From positions 1-64,000 of the forward strand of contig JAQJVL010000673.1 of assembly GCA_035578905.1 (NCBI GenBank): DNA of 64,000 bases, in the 5' to 3' direction. Position numbers and translations under genes: made by a program. A model generated the notes under the pieces. The model was not told where the DNA came from, made no database searches, and worked only from the letters and a program-made list of their open reading frames with translations. Positions 11,390 through 23,600 of this stretch are shown here, piece after piece (the stretch's first letter is position 1; the number at the start of each line of letters is the position of its first letter). The DNA is from Stictocephala bisonia. Lineage: Eukaryota > Arthropoda > Insecta > Hemiptera > Membracidae.

Positions 11390-12760
11390 GAAACGTAAGA
11401 ACTCGTTCCTACAGTTTGTTTGAAATGCATTGCATTGTTTGAGATATTATTATTCTTAAAATGTCTTGGACTTTTCAAACGAGTAATTGTTTTATTAACT
11501 ACGAGGCGTGTTTTTAAAGTAAGTACCGTTTTTAAATTACGCCGCCGCAGCGCTGCGGTCGCCGTTTAGCGCATGTGCGCCGTGCAGCCACATCTGTTGG
11601 GAAGCCACAGACGCCATTACGGAACCATCCGATCGAGTCTACATCTGTTTGCGTGATTTTAAAATGACTCCACCTATTGAGAATCCCGCCGACTGTAAAG
11701 TGCGTGCTGTAATACGGTTTCTCTGTGCTCAAGGCTTCAAAGCAGTTGACATTCATCACCAAATCAGTGAAGTGTATGGTGAAAACATTATGAGTAATGG
11801 AATGGTTCGAAAATGGGTTAGGGCCTTTAAAGATGGCCGTACAAACTTTCATGATGAGGAACGAAGTGGGCGACCTTCAGTCATCAGGTCGCCTACTTCG
11901 TTTCTCATCATGAATGTTTGTGCGGCCATCTTTAAAGGCCCTAACCCATTTCCAAATCATTCCATCACTCATAATGTTTTCACCATACACTTCACTGATT
12001 TGGTGATGAATGTCAACTGCTTTGAAGCCTTGAGCACAGAGAAACCGTATTACAGCACACACTTTACAGTCGGCGGGATTCTCAATAGGTGGAGTCATTT
12101 TAAAATCACGCAAACAGATGTAGACTCGATCGGATGGTTCCGTAATGGCGTCTGTGGCTTCCCAACAGATGTGGCTACATGGCGCGCATGCGCTAAACGG
12201 CGACCGCAGTGCTGCGGCGGCGTAATTTAAAAACGGTACTTACTTTAAAAACACGCCTCTTACATGAGGTTTTGAGAGGTATGAAATTCCTCTCGTTCTC
12301 AAGTGGCCTAAATTAACTTATAACATAAGATATTTCCAGTTGTGGTGTGTTTAGTATAAGGGATGGACATACCCCCACGGCTCCCTTAGCCGGTGCGGCG
12401 TTCATGTAAGATTTGCATGTTTTTTTCATTAGTTTTGTTATTGTTATATTGTTTTTTTCATTTTCAGAAAATGTTATTGGCATTTTATTTTTTGTGTGTA
12501 CAGTATATTTTTTTAAAGTATAATTATGTAATATATAGTAATTTTGTAAAAAGTTTTTTTACAGGCCTGTTCTTCAGGCTTTTAATTTTTCTTTTTATTT
12601 TTGATATAAATGTAAGTTAATTTTGGCCATTTGAGAGCGAGAGGAGAGAGGAGTTTCATACCTCTTGAAACGTCATGTAGTTAATAAAACACCTCTAGTT
12701 GGACTCGTCGAAAAGTGAAACAAGTTTTTAAAATAATAACTCGTTTCTCTCACACAGGCA
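11390..12760. mobile_element. inverted-repeat element hosting a mariner palindrome
   Basis: Sequence around 11480-11501 plus 12261-12310 matches the reverse complement of about 12630-12700 (shared words GTTTTATTAACTA, GAGGTATGAAA, CTCTCGTTCTCAA). Weaker similarity extends outward (11390-11480 against 12700-12760). The left arm is interrupted exactly by the mariner palindrome at 11502-12260. The central part (about 12310-12630) is T-rich and non-coding. This looks like a MITE or foldback with arms of 100 bp or more; its ends are approximate. Confidence 0.6.
11502..12260. mobile_element. head-to-head mariner palindrome (duplicated transposase N-terminus)
   Basis: A TA duplication flanks terminal repeats GAGGCGTGTTTTTAAAGTAA. 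The element is an almost perfect palindrome of two arms of about 379 bp centred near 11881. Each arm encodes the same mariner transposase N-terminus (plus strand 11664-11880; minus strand 12098-11877): a helix-turn-helix with RAVIRFLCAQGFKAVDIHHQ and ending near DEERSGRPS. The catalytic DD34D domain is absent from both arms. Transcription through it would give a long RNA hairpin. Confidence 0.9.
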
Positions 12761-14433
12761 TCTGCTCATGAGTGGATCTATTTCTATGCTCTTTATGTAC
12801 AATAATTATGGATTTGTTTTTCAAAAATAACTTAAAATGTACTTATTGAACATTATCAAAAATTAATGATAGCAGATATATTTTTTCGGGTCTATTATTT
12901 AACAAGTTATAACACCGCATTTGGCTAACGCTGGTAATAAAGTACAATCACAACAAGCAGTAGTTATATTTGTATTTCTTCAATCACAACAGAAAGAAAA
13001 ACTTAGGTATTTTCATAGTAAAACCACTAAATTTACCAGATGTTCTATCTGCAATATTAATGTATAACTTAAGTTTCTGTTATAACGGTACAGTATAATT
13101 AGCATGTTTAACAATGATGATACGATGTAAATAAAAAACTAAATTAAACCTAGAATATCTACTACAGTTTTAACCATAATAACTGAGCCCTCAATCTATT
13201 ACGAAGAAGAGTCAATATACGTTATACATACGATATCATAAATATAACCTCTTTATTATGTTTATCAATTGCAGTCTTACAGTTTCATTGCCTCATTTCC
13301 AAAGACATAAGATAATTTTGTACAAAGTATTTAAAAATATTTTATCACACTACAACTATAAGCTTATATGTCAAAATATTAGTGATACTAAATTGTATAC
13401 AAAACCAGTCCTGACAATTTGAGAGCTGTAACTGAGCCATAGGTACAAAACTAAAGCAACTGTACTTGTAATTAAACCAAATTTATATCAATCATATGGA
13501 AAAATTAAAGGGACACAATAACGTAGTTAGTTTTATTAAAGTGCCTTACGATTTATATTTAAACTTAACCTAGCAGAGACTCAAAAAGAAAGGACAAAAT
13601 TTGGGTATAATAACTGGAAAAATAGATATTTTACTACAATTTTTTCACGTGTACAGTATGGGACATTTTGTATCTTTGAAATATACTATAGATAAGCTTC
13701 ATGATTTATTTCTTTGTTTGGCTTTTATAAATTTTAGTTTTAATTTTCTACCATACATATGTTCACTATAAATATTCACCGGCTGTTCATTTGTCATTGG
13801 GCTATTAATTAATGACACTTTCTAAGGAATAGTCGGCCTTAGTTTGTAACAATGACTACATTCGTTCATCTACACTCATTCGAAATCCATATTCGCCCAT
13901 ATCTTGATGATCGGCGTCTTATGAATAAATAAATAAAATATTAATCCTTTTAAAACCAGTGCATTATATTGATCTGAAGCTTAAGGAATTATGAAGCTTA
14001 ATTGAACTGAACATTAAACTCATGTTCGAATGAGCGAATCAAGTTTGCCTTCAATATTAGATTTCTAGAGTACATATTTGACTTTTTTGATTATTTTTTA
14101 CATAAAAGGTTTTTTGTTTTTTATTTTATTTGCATTATTCAGTAATAATTATTCAAACTTAAAAATTATATTTACAACAGCATTATCTTATTTTATTTTC
14201 AGCAATGAGAATAACAATCATATATAAACAAAACATATTTAAATAGTTGAACCAAATACAAACTAAATGATAGAAATGTACTAGTCTAGACTAGATGAAT
14301 GTCAAAGTCATCAAACAATAATTTTCTTTTACTAAATAAATTACTTCAAAGAGAAAGGTCCTAGGTTCTTATCACTTATATAAAATATAGGTATCCTTAT
14401 CAATCACAGTCTGCTTATCTTTATCAGGGCGTT
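12761..14433. other. AT-rich DNA downstream of CRBN (includes likely 3' UTR)
   Basis: No coding signal was seen. The part nearest 14433 should contain the CRBN 3' UTR on the minus strand. Several TTTATT words (AATAAA on the minus strand) occur around 14100-14200, but I cannot choose one. Segment 13783-13945 is a dispersed repeat (see its own entry). Confidence 0.5.
13783..13945. repeat. dispersed repeat shared with 54525-54640
   Basis: About 110 bp with the words TTGTCATTGGGCTATTAA, GGAATAGTCGGCCTT and ATTCGAAATCCATATTC occur here and at 54525-54635 in the same orientation. Both copies run into an A/T-tetramer-rich tail. This resembles a SINE or a LINE 3' terminus; no internal promoter boxes are evident. 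Confidence 0.6.
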
Positions 14434-14611
14434 TTAAAATATTATGGGTTGTTTGTTGTCTTCAGACTCTTGTGGGGCACCTACTTCGATAGAGAAGGAA
14501 CGGCGACACAGGCCCCAAAACTTTTTAGGTTTCAGCTGGTTTGTAGTGGCCTTGAACTTCCAGCCCATATGCTGTCCACAGTGACGACACTTGCAAATAA
14601 TCCAGGCATAT
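14434..14611 (-). CDS. CRBN: CRBN coding exon 9 (CULT domain, last part)
   Basis: Acceptor GTCCTTAG precedes 14611. It encodes [20 protein letters not shown], giving cage residues W390 and W404 and the second zinc CxxC (C395/C398). [13 protein letters not shown] and a short acidic tail follow, ending IIF and TAA at 14436-14434. Ile392 occupies the position of human Val388, as in mouse. Confidence 0.96.
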
Positions 14612-17600
14612 CTAAGGACAAACTCACTGTAATAGTTATAATACCCTCCAATCAAATATTTTTGTAAAATTTGCCAAAATTACCTTATTTGATAAACCAA
14701 CTACTATCGGCACTTTCAAGAATCAAATTTAACACATTCGCTGCTAATCTACAAGTGATACTCTTCACCATGAGCGGTGAAATATAATGAATATGTGGTT
14801 TTATTTGAATATTTTATTTTCAAATAACAGTATTTTTGGTTCAACAGATTATTTGTAGAGTGCTCACAACGCTTCGACAAATAATCAAAACACTGAGGCA
14901 ATAACACAAAACTAACAATAAGGGGTGGACCTGCACCATGTGCATGCACAGATCACTAACGTGTTAATATTCTTGAGGTTAGTTTTGATAGAAAAAGCTT
15001 GGTGCTTCAGCTATCAGAACAGAAGACAACTAAGCTAGATTACATGGACAGGGTGTCTACCAGTGGGCTGATAAAAAAATCGGGGACTTTTTGGTGACTT
15101 TTGGTGACCAATTTTCTGAAATTCGGTGACTTAACAAATTTTAGGTGGTTTCAACGTTCAGACATTTGATACGGACATATGATATATTTTGCTTCCTCTG
15201 CATGTAATTAAGTAAAATATTTACAAATATTTATTGAATAATAATAACATTAAGAAACAAAACACTTAAAAATGCATAGTATAAACAGTAAAATAAACCA
15301 TGTATTGGAACTTTGCCTTAAAAATATGAATTTTCAACTTTTTTTCCAAAATAAACAAGTTTGGTAAATTCCCAAAATAAATTTTTTACAATCAAGCTTG
15401 AAAGTCTGGACATGAACTTCTTCAATATTTCTAAGAGCAGATCTTGCACCAAAGCCAATATCAATGTTATCCAGAGTTTAAAAATTTTCAAACTTGTCTA
15501 GATCTATTTGTTTTAATTTATAAGCTGTGGTGGCCGTTGCAATAACTTTATTTTTGATTATTTTACTGGCCAGGCCTCTCATTAGAGAAAGCACTTCCTG
15601 GTGTAAAAAAGGAAGCAGAGGATCATTCTTTTGAAAAGATGTCAAAAATACTTCTAACTCCTCTGCAATCATGGCTGAGAAATGAAGTTTAACCTCCAGA
15701 GTTTTGTCATCATGCAAGAAAGACTTAACTATGTTAAGGGGGTAGGTGCGCCCTATCTTCCGTAGTGTTAACATATGTACCTTTTTCTCAGAAAGTAGAA
15801 AAGATATTTCATTTCTGTTTTTTTTTACCTGATACACTGGCCTTTGTTACATAAACTACGGGTGTAAAATCTAACTTTGGAATAATTATAAATTTTTCAC
15901 AAAATTTTAAAAGTCTATAAAATTTTTTCAAATTCTTTTCATTTATAATTTTTTTTAAATGTTATTCTTTGTTAATTTTGACTATTTTTTAATTCTGCTT
16001 ATGTAACTAAGTTACATATACAACCACAAAAAGTGTTATCTTGTTACCATTAGTAGTTTTTGAGGAAAAGGAACATATGTGTCAAAAAACACAACTTTCG
16101 GAAAATCGCAATAAACCAAATTAAATACAGTTTTACTAATAAAAACAACACAAAACTTACATTAATGAAACCCTGGTGCATATGATGGTTCCTTCCCTTA
16201 ATCTTCTTCAAATTTATTACTACAATTACTATATGCACTAGTATTACTATATGAAGATGATATTAGTGTAATAAATGAATACACAATGTGTGGCACTCAG
16301 AGAGATGATTTCAATAGAAAATCGAGTAGGACACTTTTAGAAAACTAATTTTTAAGCACATTTAGAAAATAATAAATAATGAGTGTTATATACCGTTGGA
16401 AAGAGGACATTTTAAGCTATAAAATGGTGAAAAAAAACATTTTTCGATAAAAATAAAGATTTTCCGTGCACCTACCCCAAAGTTTTTTGTTGCAGGGGGT
16501 TCAACAATGGTGTTACAATATTGATTTAAAGAAGGAAGAATGTCTAAGCACCTTCTTATAACAATGGAGTTTTCTGTCCATCTCACTGCACAGAATTTTT
16601 TTGGAAAAACCTTAGACCTAGGTCAAATCAAAAAACTAGTTTTTTATCTAATAATAAAAAAACCAACTTTTTAAAAATCGTTATTTTTCGACAAATTTTT
16701 TTCCCATTTCTTGTGTTTTTTTATGTTGAACACAAATATATAACTGGTTTTGTAGTAAAATTATTTTTTCAGCTCGAAAAATGCATTTTTTACTGACAAC
16801 CAAACATAACCTAACTTATCCTAATTGTCTATTTTCTCAACAAATATTCGTAATTTGTGTTAAATTCGAACATTTGGCCTCCGTGACGGCCTGCCGGCCG
16901 TCACTCCGGCGGGAATATAGGTGAATTCGGTTTTTGTGATTAATAGTTGTATATAATGATCGCGTAGTGGCCGCTAATCGCGATCCGCCGCGATAGTAGT
17001 TTTCCGTTATTTCTCGAGAAATATTTGTAATAGACCAAAATAGTTTTCAAATTTGTATTCAGCGCAAAAAACACATCAAAATAAAAAAAAGATGATTAAA
17101 ATACCATTATAAATTAACGGAAATATGACAAAAATACTAAAAGTTGTGATATTGGTTTTTTCGAATATTTCGGTAAAATACGTTATTTCCGCGGAATAAA
17201 AAGCATATCTCGTGAAAATACAGCCAATTCTAGACCCATTTCAAGCAAAATGTTCAAAATTTGTTTGGTGGCAAGAAAGTGCATAATTAATGCCGCTTTT
17301 AAGGTTTTTTTCTAATTCGGCATGTTTTTTTTCCCAATTTGTGTGACTTAAGACTATTAACACCCGAATGAGAGACATCAAAATGTCTTTTGCATAAACA
17401 GCAAAATGCTGTGTATAAGTCTTTACCTGGTCTCAACCACATTTTAAAATTGTCGTCTTCAGACCACGTTACTTGGAATCGGCACTTGCCCGGCATGTTG
17501 TCTCTGTCAACTGAAAAACTAGTAGGCCTATAACTATTACTACACTAACTTATTAAAAAGAAACTAAAATAACTTTCACTGATATTTCACACTATGTCTG

Positions 17601-20600
17601 AACAAATTATTACTGTACACTAAAATATTTCTAAAGAGTTTACTTTAATGGCACTTTAGAAAATGAATTAAAAATCACTGCTTCACCGTATTGGATTTAT
17701 GCCAACGCCAAATTAGGTGCAAACAAAGCAGTTCAACTTAACAGACTAACTTGCTTTATTCAAGCTATAGTCGGTCACGATTCACTGGTTGAATACCGGT
17801 ATGGTCTGAGAGGTTGGACCTCTCACGAAAGGAACCAACTTGGAACAAGGAAAAGAATGGCAAACAAAACAAACTCACGAAAACAGGTGTTTGAAAGTAC
17901 GGCGCATTGCGAATAGTAGAACACATTTCCGAGTCTCTGCGCATGCGCTCGCGATGAAATTACGTTGCCAAGACAACAGCCAATCGCGTCGAACTTTCTT
18001 ATGCATTTCTCCATTCCATCTAAAAACATTCTTATTTCTTCCATGTGCACTGCCTTCCTTATGTTTTCTGTGTTCTACTCTACACAATATTACGCTCAGC
18101 GTATACACGCATCGATGTATCACTCTTGACGTTGACGAACGATCAACTGAATCAAAACGCTTGAAAAACCATCATTGAGCGAAAAAAAATCAAAATAATA
18201 ATAGAAAAAGTTGTCCATATTTCGGTGACCTACGAATAAAAATTCGTGACTTTTGGTGACTTCCGTGACCCTTCATACAAATACGGGACTTTTCGGGGAC
18301 TTCCGTGACTTCCGTGACCGGTAGACACCCTGATGGATTTATTCAAGCTGTGCAACTTTTTAAATAGCTTTAAGTGTAAAATGTAAAAATATTTCGCCTC
18401 TTCAAGAGAATTTATAACAAAACAATTTATGTAGATGCAAAATATTTCAAATACAACTGTTTTATACATGTGTCCTACCCCAAATAACAAATATAAATTT
18501 GATGTTTTATTTTCCACAACTCTTCAACTTCCAAAGATGATGATGGTGTCAAATTTCCCAACCATCTAATGCAAATTGGTTATTTGTGAACTAAACTTTC
18601 CTTTAAATTTCACCAATTTTCTACCTCTACCATGAATTTATATTTCATATTTGCACATTGGTGAATTGCACATTGGTTTTGAAGCAAGAGCCTGGAGGTT
18701 TTTATAATACTGCCAAATATTTTGTAGAACCTAAAATAATTAATGAGCCTGAATTATTACCTTTCTGAGAATACATCTACAACAAGCATTACATTAATTG
18801 CTTAAAATGGCATAACTTAGTGTTTATGAAATAGAGATTACAAACTGGAAGATTATTAAATGTGTCTTGTTATTATTTATATTTTGTTTTCCAAAACAAT
18901 CAAAATCTCTCACTGATGGATCACGTGGTCAGATATTTGTGTATAAAAACACCTTTTTTAACTTGTTGGATAACCTAAAATAAGCTGGTAACTACTCTTT
19001 ACTAGCAGGACAGCTTTACGAACTCCAAAAATGTATCCAAATTCATAAAGGATTATAACACATAATAAGACTAAAATTGTTCGTATGGTGGTATTGACCC
19101 ATATCCCTCATACCCCAAATATGTACGGTTGTGTCATATTTACAACTCCAGTAATCTCCATGTAGCTCCCGCAATCATCAAAAGAATCAATACAAACATA
19201 TCTGACTGTGACGTATGTTGTTATATACTGATGATTTTAAACCCAATTTCAATACATTCATTAAACTTATGCTTTCACAATTCACCAGAGTTTCACAAAT
19301 ACAGTCAACCTTGATTATTCTGCCTTGCTTTATCAGGCTGTCTGTATTATCCAGCTTGACAATCAGAAAAAATAATTTTTTTCTTGGATAAAATTACTAT
19401 TAAACGAGTGTTTGAGTTTTGCATCTTGAATATTGCAGGCGCTGATCTTTTAACTTGTCATGCATTACCGGTTGTCACTGCGTAATACATCCAAAAATCC
19501 GAGCTGGCAATTTGTTTATCTGGGGATACATCGTAGGGGATTCTACTTCCTTAGTAAAATTTAGAAATTGATCATGGAAGTAAAACTAAAACTTGCAACC
19601 AACATAAGTCTTTAAAGTTTCATAACCTTTCAATCTATTGAAAACTTATGAAAATATAGGAGCTGAAAACTAACAATCTACTCACCCAGGGAACCAACTG
19701 AATTCAGTGGATGGGTAGCCTAAGGAGGTGATGTTTTGGACCTTTGATAGGGTGACAGTCTCATGTAAAAAACCTCCAGGGTTGACGTAAGTGCCTTGAG
19801 GGCCTTCGGAGGACATGCAGAACATATCTGCTCTTGATCCAATAACAACTCGACACTTTTCACAACACAATACTTGCTGGCACTACAAAAATAAAAAACA
19901 CTTTAATTAGCGCACGCTAAACCCCTGATTCGTACCAAAAATTGTACTACGATTTTTAGCTATACAGTTTTACTGTCAGTAAAGAGGATAATGACAAAAG
20001 TCATTATTACTTACTGTATATAAGCAATATATAAACATTACTAGTGTGGGGTCTCTGAATCTCAATAATTGTATAGATCTAAATTTGTTAAAATAATTAT
20101 TTTCCCTTAACTATATAACTTTAGATAACGCTTACATTTTCATACTCAGAAGCCCCAAAGTTTATAAATAAATATACGACTATAAAATTGTATAACTAAA
20201 ACATAACAAAGATACATACAAAATATATGTACAAGTTTGTTTCAAACAAAAACAAATACTTACGGTGCATTTTGTTCATTTAACGAAAATTTAAAGTCAC
20301 TAGTAGGGGTGAGTGGGTAGCAGTTTTATGAGTCAAGTCGAGTCAAGTTTTTAGGTATAATTTCGAGTTCGAGTTTTTTTTCGAGTCGAGTGTTTTACCC
20401 TTAATTTTCAAAAATGAAAACAATGGAATGAAGTAAGCAATACATTCTAACACTATTTATTTAGTTTACTGAATAATTAATAAAGTTCAGAAAATTGTTT
20501 TAGAATCTATGAAATGATTGTATCAGTGATTAAATATAAACATTCATAAAGATATATGTTAAATAAACTGTATAATAATATGTGAAATGTTTATCATAAC

Positions 20601-23600
20601 TTATAAAAAGGAGGCCTAAAATAAATTCAGAGCAAAAATTTAAAATGTTGAAACTAACCAAAAATTGCAATCTGGCGCTAAAAACAGTATATAATAGCCT
20701 TACGGCTAACTCTACTGCGAAAGTTGGTCTATAAACTTTAATCAAACTGACAAACTTAAATTAATTTTCTTAATATATAAAGAATACAGCAATAGATGTA
20801 GAAAGAGTCACTACAATCCATTTTATTTTATTTTTATTATATTTCCAAGGTACTTGACTGGTCAAGGTTAATCTTGATTTCGTTTTCATCGTACTATTCA
20901 TACTTCCATGTTTCTACTGTCAAGTTGAGTTGTCAAGAGATGGGCGTTATTTAACAAAACAGGATAAATAACATGGTTATAGAGTCAAGATTTTTATTGT
21001 CGCTAAGCAGTAATTCACAATGCAATAGAAGTCATAAAGGCAGATATACAGGCAATGTACAGATATAATATCAAAATATAAATAGCAGAATCTAAATAAA
21101 TCAAATCCCTTAAATATATTTACTAAAACTAAAATAAATTATTTAGTAAAACATAATATGTATAAACAAATCTGGTAAAAACAGGTAGATAATAAAACTT
21201 GTAAAATCAATCTAATTAAAAACATAAATTACTAATATCACAGGCCAATTAGTCATCAATGGAATAAAATATATTATTTTTTTAACCATTTACCTAAGAC
21301 TAACTTCAATCTGTTTACTGTTACAATCCAAGCTTCTCGAGGAAGTTTATTAAATCATTTTATTTTCATACAAATATGACTGTTTTTAGTCTTTTGCAAC
21401 CTTACTGAGACTTGTTCTAGTAAATAATTATTTCTTGTACTGAGAGTATGAATATCTTGCCTGAGTTTAAGTTTATTTAAGTTTTCTTTATCACTAAACA
21501 GACAGCAATATATGTAAATGCAAGGAAATGTCATTATTTGTAGATCTTTGAAAACTGGTAAACACGATTCTTTGTCTGGAATAGATTTTATTGTTCTTAG
21601 GGCTTTCTTTTGCCAAAACTTCTCTTAGTTCTCTTATGTGCAGAACTACTATTACCCCAAAGTGTAATCCCATACATCAAATGAGATTTGAAGAAAGCTC
21701 AGTAGGCTGTGATTAGCATAGATAGGCTAACACAACATTTTAATTTTCTAAGTAAGTAGGTAACTCTAGATAACTTATTGCACAGACTATTGATATGTGA
21801 AACCCAGTTTAATCTATTATCGAAATATATAACTAGTAATTAAACAGACTTACTATCTAAAACTACTTCACTATCCAAAGAAAAAAATATGTTTTCAGTT
21901 TTACTATCACTGACCATTAATCCATTTGATTTAAACCATTCTAGAGCTACATCCAAGGAATTATTTTGTTCTATTATCCTCTTAATGCCTGGTACAAGAA
22001 ATTATTCAAATAAAAATGTTATTTACTGAAAAATATATTATTAACAATCAAATAAACATATATATGCAGGTAAAAAAAATTAAATAAGTTGGATTAAGAA
22101 ATATGGCTTGGTGCCATATATGGCACAGTGGTCCACTACGGATAATTTGTACATATTTGGTTTGTTCCATTTTTGGCACTTTGGGATTAAAATGAAACAA
22201 AGATTAATTTGTAATGGAACTTTATTTTTTTGTTTGGAAGTGTTTATTTATGAAAATCAACAAAACAGTTCTTAACTTTCTTAATACATAAATGAACATT
22301 GCATTTAGCACACTTGATATAAGACTTGTCTTTGCAAAAAGGGTGCCTACAACGTTGCCTTTCATCTGTGTATGTCGGCCAGTGTCCAACACTGTCACGG
22401 CGTACTATTGGTGTAGGGATTGGCTTGGCTGGTCCCCTGTGTTCTTTGTTGTCCTGTTCATGATCAATAAATGATGCAGAAGTAGAAGGCCTCCCTCTCT
22501 TCGTTAAGTCTTTCCCTTGTTTAGATAACGATTCGGCCACTTCTATTTTGAATTCTAATAAATCCATAATATTTTGCCTACGTATTCCTTCTTTTTCACA
22601 GTCTCTTCTGTAGAGTAGCCAAGCTGACACAATCGCCATGTCAATGAAATGAAAGAAGAATCGTAAGTAATACTTTTTAGATTTAATTTTAGTTCTGTAG
22701 TAACTTATTAAACCATCAATAAGGTCTACACCACCCATGAACTTATTGTAAGTGGTGATAGCTCGTGGGCACTTAACTTCTAAATGGGTTTTCATTTTTC
22801 TATCGAAACGTTCAATGGTGCTCTGTGGTTCGCAGCTATCAAAGGTTGTTGCTATTACTACACCTTTGTTATCGTACCATTTGATGGCTCTAATAGGTAC
22901 GCCATCAATTTCTGACACCTTTTCCTCTACAGAGCCCCTACCTTTCTTCTTCATATCGTTGTCTGAAGAAAATTCTAGACCTGGAAAACGATTTATTCGT
23001 ACAGTGCCAAGAGCTGTAATACCCATATTTCCCAATGTCACAAACAACATTGGAGAAGAATACCAATTATCAAAATATATAGTATATGGTTTACATTCAT
23101 TGGTACGTGTTGGATTAGCTGCAATACTATATTTGAACTTTGTCCAATGTCTGGAAAATCATCAACTGGCTTGATTTAACCAGAATATATTATGAAGTTA
23201 TGGATAAGGCCCTTCTGATCACTCAATACAAATATCTTATAACCCCACTTGTGCGGTTTTTGAGGGTTGTATTGTTTTAAAGAAGATGAACCTTTAAATG
23301 GTACAGTTTGTTCATCCACACAAAGCATTTGATTTTCAAACGGGATATGTTTGTACTTTTCTTGCAAAGCATCTACCAAAGGTCTGATTTTAAATAAACG
23401 GTCACGATCAGGGTCATCTAAACTAGGCTGTGTAGTATTGTCATTGAAATGTAAGTTTGTTTTTATTTCTTCCCATCGACTTCTGGGCATTACATCAGCA
23501 ATTTTATCAATTCGAGTCTTGAAACTCGAATGGCAAATTATAAATACTCATATAAGCACATACTCCTATAAATTGATCAATTTCAGTAGCATTTGTGTTG

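Larger units (their letters stand above)
15049..18332 (-). mobile_element. hAT-like DNA transposon with nested repeat
   Basis: Terminal inverted repeats CAGGGTGTCTACC start at 15049 and end at 18332. The 5-bp direct repeat ATGGA flanks it (15044-15048, 18333-18337). Subterminal TGGTGAC/GGGAC words are repeated at both ends (15080-15130, 18220-18320). The minus-strand transposase is in two pieces: a zinc-finger N-terminus (17496-17299) and a later fragment (about 15735-15478). They are separated by a copy of the long AT-rich repeat. A 5-bp duplication fits a hAT5-like lineage, which is an inference. Confidence 0.7.

Noticed and set aside
11649..12230. 193-codon plus-strand ORF as a real protein
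   Set aside because: Its second half is the antisense of the first; the frame is a by-product of the mariner palindrome.
17823..18178. ORFs on both strands near the right end of the hAT-like element
   Set aside because: They lack any recognisable motif and lie in the non-coding subterminal region of the element.
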